A stretch of DNA of 64,000 bases from Halothiobacillus sp. (GCA_016278265.1 JADQCE010000003.1:124001-188000), one strand, 5' to 3'. Shown: positions 1 through 11,983, counted from the first letter of the stretch. Program-made: numbers and translations. The notes: generated by a model not told the origin, from the letters alone.

Positions 1-224
1 CCATGGTGATACCCCGAACCCAGCGCGTCGTAGCGAGCGCGCTTCTGGGCGTCGCCGAGCACATCGTAGGCCTCGTTGATTTCCTTGAACTTTTCCTCGG
101 CACCCTCGCCCTTGTTGCGGTCGGGGTGATGCTTCTGTGCCAGCTTGCGGTAGGCGCGCTTGATCTCGTCCTGCGAGGCATTGCGGGCCACGCCCAGGGT
201 TGCGTAGTAGTCGTGATATTTCAC
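1..224 (-). CDS. J-domain co-chaperone (DnaJ/CbpA class), 3' end cut by window edge
   Basis: Read on the minus strand from a GTG start at 224, the visible 74 codons form a complete N-terminal J domain: helix II with KRAYRKLAQ, the HPD tripeptide (HHPDRNKG) that stimulates DnaK ATPase, then helix III with [15 protein letters not shown] good ribosome site (GGAGGAG) lies a few bases upstream. The glycine-rich or C-terminal domains that would separate DnaJ, CbpA and other J proteins lie outside the window. It follows the small heat-shock gene in the same direction, so a role in handing aggregates to DnaK is likely. A hairpin terminator separates the two genes. Confidence 0.85.
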   Translation of the reverse strand, partial: MKYHDYYATLGVARNASQDEIKRAYRKLAQKHHPDRNKGEGAEEKFKEINEAYDVLGDAQKRARYDALGSGYHH

Positions 225-323
225 GCCTGCACTCCTCCGAGTGATGTGTGTCGTCGGCGTCTCGAAAACCCGCCCATCGGACAGGCTTTCGGCACGCCGG
301 TGAGCCGGGATGGCCCAATGATG

Positions 324-348
324 AAAAGCCCGGGGCCGCCGGGCTTTT
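324..348 (-). terminator. Rho-independent terminator between hsp20 and the J-domain gene
   Basis: A perfect 10-bp stem (AAAAGCCCGG / CCGGGCTTTT) with a 5-base loop follows the stop of the small heat-shock gene. The stem ends in four T on either strand. Confidence 0.75.
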
Positions 349-380
349 CGCGTACCTCCGCGGCCGGCAGCCGGACCGAA

Positions 381-845
381 TCAGCTCACCTCGATGCGCC
401 GCGGCTTGGCGGTTTCCGCCTTGGGGATCGTCACGGTCAGCACACCATGCTCCGAGCTCGCCTTGATGCCATCGGCATCCACCTGCTCCGGCAGGGTGAA
501 ACGGCGATAGAAGCGCCCGTAATGGCGTTCAATTCGCGCATAGCCGTCCTGCGATTTCTTCAACTCCGAGTTGCGCTCGCCCTTGATTTCGAGCACGCCG
601 TTGTCAGCGGTCACCTCGACGCTTTTCGGATCGATGCCCGGCAGGTCGACGTGCAGCTCGTAGGCGCTCTCGTTTTCCTTGATATCCACTGCCGGGGCCC
701 AATCGGCGATCTCCAGCTTGCCTTCCTCTTGCCCCTCGGCGAGGCCCGGGTCAAGCAGCGAGTTCATCTCGCGATAGAGCTGATCGAGCATTCCCCACGG
801 CCGGTTCTGGATCTGTCCTTCGGGCTTGTGACGCACAATAGCCAT
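381..845 (-). CDS. Small heat-shock protein, Hsp20/IbpA family
   Basis: A 154-aa alpha-crystallin-type holdase that binds unfolding proteins in the cytoplasm for later refolding by DnaK/ClpB. The core is visible: the first strands with AYELHVDLPGIDP, then NGVLEIKGER and the closing GVLTVTIPK; the C-terminal tail (ETAKPRRIEVS) includes the family I-x-V-like anchor. Two ATGs are possible. The one at 851 is only one base after AGGAGG, whereas the ATG at 845 has a 7-base spacing, so 845 is preferred. A CTTGAAA box upstream suggests sigma32 control. Confidence 0.9.
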   Translation of the reverse strand: MAIVRHKPEGQIQNRPWGMLDQLYREMNSLLDPGLAEGQEEGKLEIADWAPAVDIKENESAYELHVDLPGIDPKSVEVTADNGVLEIKGERNSELKKSQDGYARIERHYGRFYRRFTLPEQVDADGIKASSEHGVLTVTIPKAETAKPRRIEVS

Positions 846-895
846 AGCCATACCTCCTGTTGATCAACACTCAGGTGCAATTCAACAATAGTCGA

Positions 896-922
896 CGTAT
901 AGCATCTCGCCGGGATTTCAAG
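896..922 (-). promoter_or_regulatory. Candidate heat-shock (sigma32) promoter of hsp20
   Basis: On the minus strand CTTGAAA (922-916) is a perfect match to the RpoH -35 box. TATACG (901-896) follows 14 bases on, a poor match to the sigma32 -10. The product of the gene supports the assignment; the -10 is the weak point. Confidence 0.45.
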
Positions 923-950
923 CCACGCGGTCACGACATCGCCGGAAACA

Positions 951-978
951 ACGAAGCCCCGCGAATGCGGGGCCTCGT
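951..978 (-). terminator. Terminator after rpmJ
   Basis: GCCCCGC-GAAT-GCGGGGC stem-loop (956-973) lies just downstream of the rpmJ stop on the minus strand, followed by a T-rich stretch. Confidence 0.65.
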
Positions 979-1004
979 GTCACGCTTGAATGCCTGCCAG
1001 TACC

Positions 1005-1130
1005 TTAGCGCTGACGGGCCTTGAAACGCGGGTTGGTCTTGTTGATCACGTAAACTTTGCCGCGACGACGAACGACCTGGCAGTCCTTGTGTCGCTTCTT
1101 GGCTGACTTGAGAGAAGACAGAATTTTCAT
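1005..1130 (-). CDS. rpmJ: 50S ribosomal protein L36, zinc-free (YkgO-like) form
   Basis: A 41-aa, very basic protein starting [12 protein letters not shown] and ending NPRFKARQR. It belongs to the L36 family but contains a single cysteine (DCQVV) in place of the four-ligand zinc ribbon of classical L36. That makes it the zinc-independent 'C-minus' paralogue type (YkgO in E. coli). It stands alone under its own promoter instead of in the spc ribosomal operon. In other bacteria such paralogues are Zur-controlled; I see no convincing Zur box here. A longer reading from 1229 is rejected because the promoter lies inside it. Confidence 0.93.
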   Translation of the reverse strand: MKILSSLKSAKKRHKDCQVVRRRGKVYVINKTNPRFKARQR

Positions 1131-1176
1131 GGACGCCCCTTTTCGATAATCCGCTCGGTTCCACACGAAGCGCGGC

Positions 1177-1205
1177 AATATAGCGGATTCGGAGCGCAAT
1201 GGCAA
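1177..1205 (-). promoter_or_regulatory. sigma70 promoter of rpmJ
   Basis: On the minus strand TTGCCA (1205-1200), 17 bases, TATATT (1182-1177): five of six matches in each box with ideal spacing, about 50 bp upstream of the rpmJ ATG. Confidence 0.65.
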
Positions 1206-1297
1206 ACCCCCGGTCGCCAAGGCTCTCATGACAACCCTGCAGGACCACCTGCTTGCAGGTATCCTCGCAGGCTACGCAACACAACCGGGACGCCTGA

Positions 1298-1930
1298 ATG
1301 ACAGACATCGTGATCGCCACCAACAACGAGGGCAAGATGGCCGAGTTCGAGGAAATGCGCCGGGTCCTGGCGGGCAGCCACCCGACCCTGGATCGACTGC
1401 GCTTCGTCTCGCAACGCTGCTGGGAGGTGTCGTCACCGGTCGAGGACGCCGACAGCTTTTGCGGCAACGCCTTGATCAAGGCACGACACACCGCCGCGCT
1501 CACCGGGCACCCGGCCATCGGTGACGATTCGGGGCTGGTCGTCGACGCCCTCGACGGCCGACCGGGCATCTTCTCCTCGCGCTTTGCCGGCGAGAAGGCG
1601 AGCGATGCCGACAACAACGACAAGCTGGTCGATGAACTGGCCAAGCACCCGGATGCCCCGCGCAGCGCACGCTTTATCTGCGCCCTGGCGTTCGTCCGCC
1701 ATGCCGAGGACGCCAAGCCGATCGTCGTCGAAGGCACTTGGGAAGGAGAGGTGCTCGATACCCCGCGCGGCGAGCGCGGCTTCGGTTACGACCCGCTGTT
1801 CCTTTCGCCGGCACACGGCCTGAGCGTCGGCGAGATGGACCCGGATGAGAAACACCGGGTCAGTCATCGGGCACACGCCTTGAAGCAACTGATCGAGCAG
1901 CTGGCCGCTCTCGACACCAACCCCGCATGA
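1298..1930 (+). CDS. rdgB: Non-canonical purine NTP pyrophosphatase (RdgB/Ham1)
   Basis: A 210-aa house-cleaning enzyme that hydrolyses dITP, ITP and XTP to monophosphates, keeping deaminated purines out of nucleic acids. The N-terminal substrate loop (IVIATNNEGKMAEF, T-x-N-x-x-K), the central DDSGLVVDAL and the late GFGYDPLF and SHRAHAL signatures are all present. Length is slightly above the usual ~197-200 aa because of a short insertion after residue 30. hemW starts 7 bp after the stop, so the two are probably one transcript, as in many gammaproteobacteria. Confidence 0.96.
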   Translation: MTDIVIATNNEGKMAEFEEMRRVLAGSHPTLDRLRFVSQRCWEVSSPVEDADSFCGNALIKARHTAALTGHPAIGDDSGLVVDALDGRPGIFSSRFAGEKASDADNNDKLVDELAKHPDAPRSARFICALAFVRHAEDAKPIVVEGTWEGEVLDTPRGERGFGYDPLFLSPAHGLSVGEMDPDEKHRVSHRAHALKQLIEQLAALDTNPA

Positions 1931-1937
1931 GCCGCTC

Positions 1938-3107
1938 ATGAGTCTGTTGCAGTTCACCGACAACCCGCCGCTCTCACTCTACGTCCACCTGCCGTGGTGC
2001 GTGGAGAAATGCCCCTATTGCGACTTCAACTCGCACGGGCTCAAGGGCCGCGACCTGCCCGAGGACGAATACGTCGACGCGCTGCTGCGCGACCTTGAGC
2101 CCGAGCTGCCGCTGATCTGGGGACGACCGATCGAGACGATCTTCCTTGGCGGCGGCACGCCCAGCCTGTTCTCCCCGGAGGCGCTCGACCGGTTAATGTC
2201 GGGCCTGCGCGCGCTGCTCGACCTGCGCTTTACCCGCGAGGTGACCCTCGAGGTCAACCCGGGTACCGACATGGCCTCTCGACTGGCCGAATATCGTGCC
2301 ATCGGCTTTAACCGGGTCTCGATCGGCGTGCAGAGCTTCAATGACCGCTCGCTGGAACGGCTGGGTCGGATTCACGACCGGCGTGCCGCCTGGCGCACCA
2401 TCGAAGCGGCGCACGATGCGGGGCTGGACAGCTTCAATATCGACCTGATGCACGGCTTGCCCGGGCAAACGGAAGCGGACGGTCTGGCGGATATCGACAC
2501 CGCGATCTCGCTCGAACCGCCGCATCTATCCTGGTACCAGCTGACCATCGAACCCAACACGGCCTTCGCGTTCAGCCCACCGGCGCTGCCACCTGAGGCG
2601 ACCCTCGACCGGATCGGCGAGGCGGGCGCCCAACGCCTGCTCGATGCCGGTTACGGACACTACGAGATCTCCGCCTTCGCCCGCCCGGATCACCACTGCC
2701 AGCACAACCTCAACTACTGGCAATTCGGCGATTACCTCGGCATCGGGGCGGGCGCACACGGCAAACTGACGATCCCGGCGGAAAACCGTATCGAGCGACG
2801 CCTGCGCAGCCCCCACCCCAATCGCTATCTCGAGCTGGCGGGCCAGCCGGCCAATATCGATGCGCACGACATCGGGCGCCAGGAGATCCCGTTCGAGTTC
2901 ATGCTCAATGCCCTGCGACTGACGGAGGGATTCCCGGTGAGCCTGTTCCAGGAACGCACGGGCATGCCCATCGCGGTGGTCTCCAAGACGCTGCGCGGGC
3001 TAGAGGAAGACGGCTTGATCGACTGGGACATCCAGACCATCCGACCGACGGATCTCGGTCTGCGCTTTCTCAACGATGTCCTCGGCCGGTTCCTGCCGGA
3101 CGCCTAA
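1938..3107 (+). CDS. hemW: HemW, radical SAM heme chaperone
   Basis: A 389-aa radical-SAM protein of the HemW family (formerly called oxygen-independent coproporphyrinogen oxidase-like). The cluster motif C-x3-C-x2-C is at C21, C25 and C28 (CVEKCPYC), followed by the FLGGGTPSLF SAM-binding segment. It lacks the N-terminal extension of true HemN, so heme insertion or trafficking is the better call than porphyrin decarboxylation. It is the second gene after rdgB and converges on glmU with only 8 bp between stops. Confidence 0.94.
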   Translation: MSLLQFTDNPPLSLYVHLPWCVEKCPYCDFNSHGLKGRDLPEDEYVDALLRDLEPELPLIWGRPIETIFLGGGTPSLFSPEALDRLMSGLRALLDLRFTREVTLEVNPGTDMASRLAEYRAIGFNRVSIGVQSFNDRSLERLGRIHDRRAAWRTIEAAHDAGLDSFNIDLMHGLPGQTEADGLADIDTAISLEPPHLSWYQLTIEPNTAFAFSPPALPPEATLDRIGEAGAQRLLDAGYGHYEISAFARPDHHCQHNLNYWQFGDYLGIGAGAHGKLTIPAENRIERRLRSPHPNRYLELAGQPANIDAHDIGRQEIPFEFMLNALRLTEGFPVSLFQERTGMPIAVVSKTLRGLEEDGLIDWDIQTIRPTDLGLRFLNDVLGRFLPDA

Positions 3108-3115
3108 CCCACCGA

Positions 3116-4501
3116 TCAATCGCGCTTCTTGCGCGGTCGTCGCCAGCCGTCGATTACCGATTGACGGGCCCTCGCCACGGCCAGCTGCCCTTCACCCACA
3201 TTGCGGGTAATGGTCGAACCGGCGCCGATGGTCGCATCATGGCCCACGCTGACCGGGGCCACCAGTTGCGTCGCCGAACCGACGAACACCCGATCACCGA
3301 TCTCGGTGTGGTGCTTGTTGGCGCCGTCGTAGTTGCAGGTGATGGTCCCGGCACCGAGGTTGCTGTCATCGCCGACCCGGGCATCGCCCACGTACGACAG
3401 GTGGTTGACCTTGGAGCGCTCGCCGATGCGGGCCGCCTTGATCTCGACAAAGTTGCCGATCTTGGCGGCCGAATCGAGCGCCGCGCCGGGACGTAGCCGC
3501 GCATAAGGACCAATCGCATTGTCACCTGCGGTGACCACGCCATCGATATGACTGAAGGCCTCCACCGTCGAGCCGGGGCCGATCTCGCAGTCACGCAGGA
3601 TGCAGTGCGGGCCGATACGGACGTTGTCACCGAGGCGCACGCTGCCCTCGAACACGCACCCCACGTCGATCGAGACATCCTGACCGCAGTCGAGTGAACC
3701 GCGGATGTCGATGCGCGCCGGGTCGGCCAGCGTCGTACCGGCCAGTGCCAGCGCCTCGGCCTGGCGTTGCTGATAGACCCGCTCCAGGCGAGACAGCGCG
3801 AGACGATCGTTGACCCCCGACACCGCCCAGGCATCCTTGGCCACCACCGCCTCGACCGTTTTGTCCTCGGCCGCGGCCATCTCGATGATGTCGGTCAGGT
3901 ACAGCTCGCCCTGGGCATTACCGGATTCCAGTTGGTCGAGCCATGCAACCAGGTCGCCGTAGCGCGCCATCAGAATCCCGGTGTTCACCTCACGGACCTG
4001 CCGCTCCGCCTCGCTGGCATCCTTCTGCTCGACGATACGACGTACTCGCCCGGCGTCATCGCGCAGGATACGGCCATAGCCGGAAGGGTCGTCCATGTGC
4101 ATGGTCAACAGAGAGACGACCGAGTTAGAGCCAACCAGTCGCTTGAGCAGGTCGACGCCCAGCAGCGGCACATCGGCGTAGAGCACCACCACTCGGTCGT
4201 CCGCCTGCGCCTGCAGACCCTCGATCCCGAGCTGAACGGCATGACCGGTGCCGTTCTGTTCGTGTTGCCAGACCCAATCCACGTCTCGGTCGGCTTGCGA
4301 TTCACGTACGGCCTCGCCCTGGTGACCGATCACGACGCGAATCGAGGCCGGGTCGAGTGCCGCGGCGGTGTCCAGGCAATGGGCGAGCATCGAGCGCCCG
4401 GCGATCTCATGCAGCACCTTGGGGCGACTCGAGCGCATGCGCGTCCCCTTTCCGGCGGCGAGCACCACGACGTGGAGCTCGGAACGTGACTGCCTGTTCA
4501 T
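3116..4501 (-). CDS. glmU: Bifunctional GlcNAc-1-P uridyltransferase / GlcN-1-P acetyltransferase
   Basis: A 461-aa enzyme making UDP-GlcNAc for peptidoglycan and lipopolysaccharide. The N-terminal nucleotidyltransferase domain opens with LAAGKGTRMRS and PKVLHEIAG and carries the NGTGHAVQ segment. From about residue 250 a left-handed beta-helix of hexapeptide repeats (IRIGPHCILRD and so on) forms the acetyltransferase domain. The ATG at 4501 is chosen because GAGGA lies 7 bases upstream; an upstream ATG adds 19 unrelated residues. It sits just downstream of the atp operon behind a terminator, a common gammaproteobacterial order. Confidence 0.96.
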   Translation of the reverse strand: MNRQSRSELHVVVLAAGKGTRMRSSRPKVLHEIAGRSMLAHCLDTAAALDPASIRVVIGHQGEAVRESQADRDVDWVWQHEQNGTGHAVQLGIEGLQAQADDRVVVLYADVPLLGVDLLKRLVGSNSVVSLLTMHMDDPSGYGRILRDDAGRVRRIVEQKDASEAERQVREVNTGILMARYGDLVAWLDQLESGNAQGELYLTDIIEMAAAEDKTVEAVVAKDAWAVSGVNDRLALSRLERVYQQRQAEALALAGTTLADPARIDIRGSLDCGQDVSIDVGCVFEGSVRLGDNVRIGPHCILRDCEIGPGSTVEAFSHIDGVVTAGDNAIGPYARLRPGAALDSAAKIGNFVEIKAARIGERSKVNHLSYVGDARVGDDSNLGAGTITCNYDGANKHHTEIGDRVFVGSATQLVAPVSVGHDATIGAGSTITRNVGEGQLAVARARQSVIDGWRRPRKKRD

Positions 4502-4558
4502 TGTCTTATCCTCAACGTCTATCTCCCGGCCAACGCCACCAACGCCGGCCACAAACAA

Positions 4559-4583
4559 GAAAGGAGCCCGAAGGCCCCTTTTC
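4559..4583 (-). terminator. Terminator of the atp operon
   Basis: Between atpC and glmU: stem AAAGG-A-GCC / GGC-C-CCTTT with a CGAA loop and one internal A/C mismatch, followed on the minus strand by a T-rich run. Confidence 0.6.
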
Positions 4584-4606
4584 TATCATCGACTCACGGA
4601 TACCGC

Positions 4607-5050
4607 TCAGTGACGACCCTTCTGGGCGCGCATGGACTTGATCCACTTGAGCCGTTCCTCTGCCTCGACCATGATCATCTCGGCCGAAGTGAAGTCGAGC
4701 TGCCCACGCTGCTCGTATTCGGAAACGTACTCCTCTCGCTCGCCCATGCGGGCCTCGAGTTCGTTCGGATCCAGGTTCTTGGCATCTTCTTCCGTCAGCG
4801 CCCAGTCAGCAATGATGCTGACCACGTGGGGCTGCACTTCGACCACCCCGAAACCGACGAAATAGCGCACCACCGAACCGTCATCCTGGTGCACCCGGAC
4901 TTCGCCCGGGCGTAGCACCGACAACGTCTGCGTATGGCGGGCCGTGATGCCCATTTCGCCGGCTTCGGTCGGGACGGTGACGAACGTCGCCTTCCCGGTG
5001 AAGATCGGCTTTTCCATGCTGACGATGTCGACTCGAGTAGTCATAGCCAT
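4607..5050 (-). CDS. atpC: F1 ATP synthase epsilon subunit
   Basis: A 147-aa central-stalk protein that couples rotation and inhibits ATP hydrolysis. The N-terminal beta-sandwich shows PTEAGEMGITARHTQTLSVLRPGEVRV. The C-terminal helical hairpin includes a NELEARMGEREEY stretch. AGGAGG precedes the ATG. It is the last gene of the atp operon; a terminator follows. Confidence 0.96.
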   Translation of the reverse strand: MAMTTRVDIVSMEKPIFTGKATFVTVPTEAGEMGITARHTQTLSVLRPGEVRVHQDDGSVVRYFVGFGVVEVQPHVVSIIADWALTEEDAKNLDPNELEARMGEREEYVSEYEQRGQLDFTSAEMIMVEAEERLKWIKSMRAQKGRH

Positions 5051-5068
5051 TGTCGACCTCCTCGGTTA

Positions 5069-6499
<1,431 letters not shown>

Positions 6500-7360
6500 T
6501 CACACGGCCGCGGCGCCAGATACGATCTCGGAGATTTCCTGAGTGATCGCTGCCTGCCGCGCCTTGTTGTACTGCCTCTTGAGGTCGGTGATCATGTCAC
6601 CGGCGTTGTCAGAGGCGTTCTTCATCGCGATTCGACGCGCTGCCATCTCGCAGGCCACGTTCTCGACGACGGCCGACACGACCAGTCCAGCGATATAGCG
6701 CTTGAGCACCGCATCCAGGACCGTCTCCGAGTCGGGCTCGTAGAGGTAGTCCCAGTGATGCTTGAGGTTCTCGTCCTCCTGGTACTGCAGCGGTGCGATC
6801 TGTTCGACGGTCGGATTTTGGGTCATCGAGTTGACGAACTCGTTGTGAGCCAACTCGATCCGATCGACGTCGCCCTTTTCGTACGCGGCCAGAGCGGAGT
6901 TGATCGCCGTGCGCATCGTGGAGTAGCCGGGCTTGTCTCCCATACCGGTGACGGAGGTCAGGATGTTGCCCCCGTACCGCTTGAAGAAGGCCCGCCCCTT
7001 GCTACCGATCGGGATGACGTCGACGTCGACACCATTCTTCTCGTATTCACGGATCTTTTCGCCGGTGCGTTTCAGCAGGTTGACGTTCAGCCCGCCGCAC
7101 AGGCCGCGATCCGTTGTCACCACGATCATCAGAACGCGCTTGACCTCGCGCTCGACCATCAGGGGATGGCGGTATTCAGGATGCGCGTTGGTGATGTGCC
7201 CGACTACCTCGAGAAATTTCTCGGCGTAAGGCCGGGTCGCCTCCATCGCTTCCTGGGCGCGCCGCATCTTGGATGCGGCCACCATTTCCATCGCCTTGGT
7301 GATCTTGCGCGTGTTCTGAACGCTCTTGATCTTGGTGCGAATCTCTTTGCCTACGGCCAT
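6500..7360 (-). CDS. atpG: F1 ATP synthase gamma subunit
   Basis: A 286-aa rotor shaft. It begins [28 protein letters not shown], the conserved N-terminal helix (residues 3-30). The central Rossmann-like part has [13 protein letters not shown], and the C-terminal helix ([18 protein letters not shown]-like) closes the coiled coil. It sits between atpA and atpD with short gaps. Confidence 0.97.
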   Translation of the reverse strand: MAVGKEIRTKIKSVQNTRKITKAMEMVAASKMRRAQEAMEATRPYAEKFLEVVGHITNAHPEYRHPLMVEREVKRVLMIVVTTDRGLCGGLNVNLLKRTGEKIREYEKNGVDVDVIPIGSKGRAFFKRYGGNILTSVTGMGDKPGYSTMRTAINSALAAYEKGDVDRIELAHNEFVNSMTQNPTVEQIAPLQYQEDENLKHHWDYLYEPDSETVLDAVLKRYIAGLVVSAVVENVACEMAARRIAMKNASDNAGDMITDLKRQYNKARQAAITQEISEIVSGAAAV

Positions 7361-7375
7361 GATTTCGCTCCCGGG

Positions 7376-8914
7376 TTAATAGACGCCTTTGGCCTTGAAG
7401 TCCTCGATCACCTTCTTGAGCTCGGCGGCGATCTCGTCGTTGAAGTTGCCTTCGTTACCGATCTTCTTGGCCAATTCCGCCGCGTTGTCCGCTGCGTAGG
7501 CGTGCAGTGCCGCCTCGAAGTCGTTGACCTTTTCCACCGGCACATCGTCGAGGAAACCTTCGTTGGCGGCGGTCAGTGACAGCGCCATCTCGGTGACCGA
7601 GAGCGGCTTGTACTGCGGCTGCTTCATCAGTTCGGTGACACGCTTGCCGCGCTCGAGCTGCTTGCGGGTCGCCTCGTCGAGATCGGAAGCGAACTGCGAG
7701 AATGCCGCCAGCTCACGGTACTGGGCCAGGTCGGTACGGATACCGCCGGCCAGCTTCTTGACCGCCTTGGTCTGCGCCGAACCACCAACACGCGATACCG
7801 AGATACCCGGGTTGATTGCCGGACGGATGCCCGCGTTGAACAGATCGGTCTCGAGGAAGATCTGACCGTCGGTGATCGAGATCACGTTGGTCGGAACGAA
7901 CGCAGAGACGTCGCCGCCCTGGGTCTCGATGATCGGCAGAGCGGTCAGTGAACCGGTCTTGCCCTTCACTTCCCCATTGGTGAACTTCTCGACGTAGTCC
8001 ACGTTCACGCGCGAGGCCCGCTCGAGGAGACGCGAATGCAGGTAGAAGATGTCACCCGGGTAGGCTTCCCGGCCCGGCGGACGACGCAGCAGCAGGGAGA
8101 TCTGACGGTAGGCCCAGGCCTGTTTGGTCAGGTCGTCAAACACGATCAGGGAGTCCATGCCGCGGTCGCGGAAGTACTCACCCATGGTGCAACCGGCGTA
8201 GGCCGCCAGGTACTGCATGGCGGCCGGATCGGCGGCAGTGGCAGATACGATGATGGTGTATTCCATCGCACCGTGCTTCTCCAGCTCACGCACCACGTTG
8301 GACACGGTGGAGGCCTTCTGACCCATCGCGACGTAGACGCAGTAAACGCCCTTGCCCTTCTGGTTGATGATCGTGTCGATCGCCACGGCGGTCTTGCCGG
8401 TCTGGCGGTCGCCGATGATCAGCTCTCGCTGGCCTCGACCGATCGGCACCATCGAATCGATGGCCTTGATCCCGGTGAGGATCGGCTCGTCGACGCTCTG
8501 GCGCTCGATAACGCCCGGGGCGATCTTCTCGATCGGGGCGGTGGACTCGGCGTTGATTTCACCGCGACCGTCGATCGGCTCACCGAGGGTGTTGACGACA
8601 CGACCCAACAGCTCCTTACCGATCGGCACTTCCAGGATGCGCTGGGTGCACTTAACCTGGTCGCCTTCACTCAAGTGCTCGTAGTTACCCAGAACCACGG
8701 CGCCCACCGAATCGCGCTCGAGGTTCATGGCCACACCGAAGGTGCCGCCCGGCAACTCGATCATCTCGCCCAACATGACGTCGTTGAGGCCGTGGATTTT
8801 CAGGATGCCGTCGCCCACCGAGACGATGGTGCCGACGTTTTGCGCTTCCGCGCCGGCATCGAAATTTTCGATGCGCTCTTTAATCAGACTGCTGATTTCA
8901 GACGGGTTGATCAT
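7376..8914 (-). CDS. atpA: F1 ATP synthase alpha subunit
   Basis: A 512-aa non-catalytic nucleotide-binding subunit. The P-loop [13 protein letters not shown] and the [27 protein letters not shown] segment are typical. The N-terminal helix ([14 protein letters not shown]) docks to delta. There is an 11-bp gap to atpH. Confidence 0.98.
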   Translation of the reverse strand: MINPSEISSLIKERIENFDAGAEAQNVGTIVSVGDGILKIHGLNDVMLGEMIELPGGTFGVAMNLERDSVGAVVLGNYEHLSEGDQVKCTQRILEVPIGKELLGRVVNTLGEPIDGRGEINAESTAPIEKIAPGVIERQSVDEPILTGIKAIDSMVPIGRGQRELIIGDRQTGKTAVAIDTIINQKGKGVYCVYVAMGQKASTVSNVVRELEKHGAMEYTIIVSATAADPAAMQYLAAYAGCTMGEYFRDRGMDSLIVFDDLTKQAWAYRQISLLLRRPPGREAYPGDIFYLHSRLLERASRVNVDYVEKFTNGEVKGKTGSLTALPIIETQGGDVSAFVPTNVISITDGQIFLETDLFNAGIRPAINPGISVSRVGGSAQTKAVKKLAGGIRTDLAQYRELAAFSQFASDLDEATRKQLERGKRVTELMKQPQYKPLSVTEMALSLTAANEGFLDDVPVEKVNDFEAALHAYAADNAAELAKKIGNEGNFNDEIAAELKKVIEDFKAKGVY

Positions 8915-8925
8915 GGAAGATCTCC

Positions 8926-9462
8926 TTAGCGACTCATTTGTACGGCAAGATGCTCGAGCTCTCCGCGCATCGATCCGTCGATCAAGAGGTCACCGGCGCG
9001 GATAATCGCGCCACCGATGAGGTCCTCGTCGACGGTTGATTCGAGCTCCACGGTGCGATCGAGTCGCTTGCCGAGCGCTGTTTTGATTTGGTTCGACTGC
9101 TCGTCGGTCAGGGGCTTGGCCGAGACAACGGACGCAACGATCCGACGCTCCGCTTCGGCACGCAGTTTTTCGAACTCCGCGGCAACCTCCGGGAGGATGT
9201 CGAGACGGTCGTTCTCACCGAGCAGGCGCACGAGGTTGAGCGCCTGCTTGTCGACGGCGTCCTCGACCACCTTGACGAACCCGGCGACCCGGGCGTCACG
9301 GCTACGTGCGTCGTCGCCCAAAAACGCGACCATGTCGGGGTTCTGGGCCACGGCGGCCAGTCCGGCAAGGGTCTCGGACCATTGCTTCGCCTGCCCGGCA
9401 TCCGCGGCGAGGTCGCGCACTGCCTTCGCGTACGAGATCGCGACTGTGGTGTTCTCAGACAT
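8926..9462 (-). CDS. atpH: F1 ATP synthase delta subunit
   Basis: A 178-aa peripheral-stalk cap linking F1 to the b dimer. It opens with the [15 protein letters not shown] helix. The C-terminal region has [25 protein letters not shown], the family's most conserved block. It is placed between atpF and atpA. Confidence 0.96.
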   Translation of the reverse strand: MSENTTVAISYAKAVRDLAADAGQAKQWSETLAGLAAVAQNPDMVAFLGDDARSRDARVAGFVKVVEDAVDKQALNLVRLLGENDRLDILPEVAAEFEKLRAEAERRIVASVVSAKPLTDEQSNQIKTALGKRLDRTVELESTVDEDLIGGAIIRAGDLLIDGSMRGELEHLAVQMSR

Positions 9463-9478
9463 AGGGCCTCCGCTTACG

Positions 9479-9949
9479 TTAGATCCGAGCGATCAGATCT
9501 GAGATCGCGGATTCGTGGTCCTTGTCCGTCACCTCGCGCTTGAGGATGCGCTCGGCACCCGTGGCAGCCACATCGGCTACCTGGGCGCGAAGCTCTTCCT
9601 TGGCGCGATTGACCTCGCGGTCGATCTCGGCGTTGGCCTGCGCCACGACGCGCTCGGCCTCGGTCTTGGCGTTGTTACGCGCCTCTTCCAGGATCTGGTT
9701 CGAACGAGAATTCGCCTGAGCGATGATGTCGTTCGCCTTGTCCTTGGCCTCACGCAGCAGCTCGGTCGAGCGCTCCTGGGCCAGTTTCAGTTCGTGCTTG
9801 CCGCGCTCGGAAGCGGACAGGCCGTCAGCAATCTTCTTGCGGCGTGCTTCCATCAGGGCTGAAAGCGGCGCCCACAGGTACTTGTTGACCAGCCAGACCA
9901 TCAGCACGAAGGCGATCAGCTGAGCAAGCAGTGTGATCGAAATACTCAC
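9479..9949 (-). CDS. atpF: Fo ATP synthase b subunit
   Basis: A 156-aa stator subunit. One N-terminal membrane helix (about residues 5-25, [15 protein letters not shown]) is followed by a long charged helix rich in alanine, glutamate and arginine that dimerises. This matches the 156-aa E. coli protein in length. Confidence 0.96.
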   Translation of the reverse strand: MSISITLLAQLIAFVLMVWLVNKYLWAPLSALMEARRKKIADGLSASERGKHELKLAQERSTELLREAKDKANDIIAQANSRSNQILEEARNNAKTEAERVVAQANAEIDREVNRAKEELRAQVADVAATGAERILKREVTDKDHESAISDLIARI

Positions 9950-9994
9950 AATATCCCCTCGCGTAAATACGGATTGGGTTTCCGGTCAGCATCA

Positions 9995-10016
9995 CGCGGC
10001 GGAGTGATCCGCCGCG
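9995..10016 (-). repeat. Strong intercistronic hairpin between atpE and atpF
   Basis: A perfect 9-bp GC stem (CGCGGCGGA / TCCGCCGCG) with a GTGA loop sits in the 98-bp atpE-atpF gap. There is no U run, so it is more likely an mRNA 3'-end stabiliser or processing barrier for atpE than a terminator. Confidence 0.7.
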
Positions 10017-10047
10017 CATGCCAAATCGATGTCACGAAGGACGCGAT

Positions 10048-10335
10048 TTAGAGGGCGCCAATCGCTGCGGTCAGGGCGCCGACGAACGGGTTGGCGAACA
10101 GGAACCACATGGCGAACGCGAGGATGATGAACGGGAAGGACTCCATCAGACCGGCGAAGATGAACATGTTGGTCATCAGCTGCGGACGCATTTCCGGCTG
10201 ACGCGCGATGCCCTCGAGGGTCTTGGAACAGATCAGGCCCCAACCGATGGCCGAACCGAGGCCGGCGGCAGCGAGGATCACACCAACGCCAACTGCGGTG
10301 TAGGCATAGATGGTAGCGAGCATATCGGGGGTCAT
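10048..10335 (-). CDS. atpE: Fo ATP synthase c subunit (rotor ring)
   Basis: A 95-aa proteolipid with two membrane helices joined by the polar loop ARQPE. The ion-carrying carboxylate is E65 (GLMESFPF), glutamate in place of the aspartate of E. coli. Ser66 follows, as in some sodium-driven rings, but position 32 is Trp, where sodium-binding rings carry Gln, so proton coupling is more likely. It is flanked by atpB and atpF. Confidence 0.97.
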   Translation of the reverse strand: MTPDMLATIYAYTAVGVGVILAAAGLGSAIGWGLICSKTLEGIARQPEMRPQLMTNMFIFAGLMESFPFIILAFAMWFLFANPFVGALTAAIGAL

Positions 10336-10390
10336 AGCTTCTTCTCCTAATCAAGAAAAACAAAGGGTCAAAGGAAACTCGGGTCGGTGC

Positions 10391-11638
<1,248 letters not shown>

Positions 11639-11642
<4 letters not shown>

Positions 11643-11929
11643 GGGCGCTCCGAATCCTTTTTGTCGGCTTCGTCACGCCCGGTGGCCAGCAATGTCTTCT
11701 TCGCATTGCGCATGCCGGCGATCAAACCGAGGGCCCCGAGGATCAGCATGAAGATCGGCGCCGTCTCCAGCCAGCTGTCCAGCACGAAGCCGAGGAAAAG
11801 CCCGGCGATGATGCTGGAAGCGAACATGTTCCCCGCACCAACCTGGAGCAGGCCTTTGAAGCGCGCACTCCAGTAGCCGCCCTGACCCTTCTGGTCGGTA
11901 TCGGCGGACGTCTTGTCGGGATCGTTCAT
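11639..11929 (-). CDS. AtpZ-type small membrane protein, first gene of the atp operon
   Basis: A 96-aa protein with a polar N terminus, then two membrane helices (GNMFASSIIAGLFLGFVLDSW and PIFMLILGALGLIAGM), matching the AtpZ family found with AtpI in ATP synthase operons. The pair has been linked to divalent cation transport or assembly in other bacteria. The ATG at 11929 is preferred: an in-frame TTG at 11983 would put the -35/-10 promoter inside the coding region. Confidence 0.75.
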
Positions 11930-11954
11930 CTTCGGGACCCAAAAATTGGCGGCC

Positions 11955-11983
11955 AGTGTAGCGATTCGCTTATCGAACGACAA
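11955..11983 (-). promoter_or_regulatory. sigma70 promoter of the atp operon
   Basis: TTGTCG (11983-11978), 17 bases, TACACT (11960-11955) on the minus strand, four of six matches in each box. Predicted transcription starts about 20 bases before the ATG at 11929. Confidence 0.5.

Noticed and set aside
10048-10335. Sodium-driven ATP synthase, suggested by E65-S66 in the c subunit
   Set aside because: The helix-1 Gln ligand is Trp at position 32, so the sodium-binding set is incomplete.
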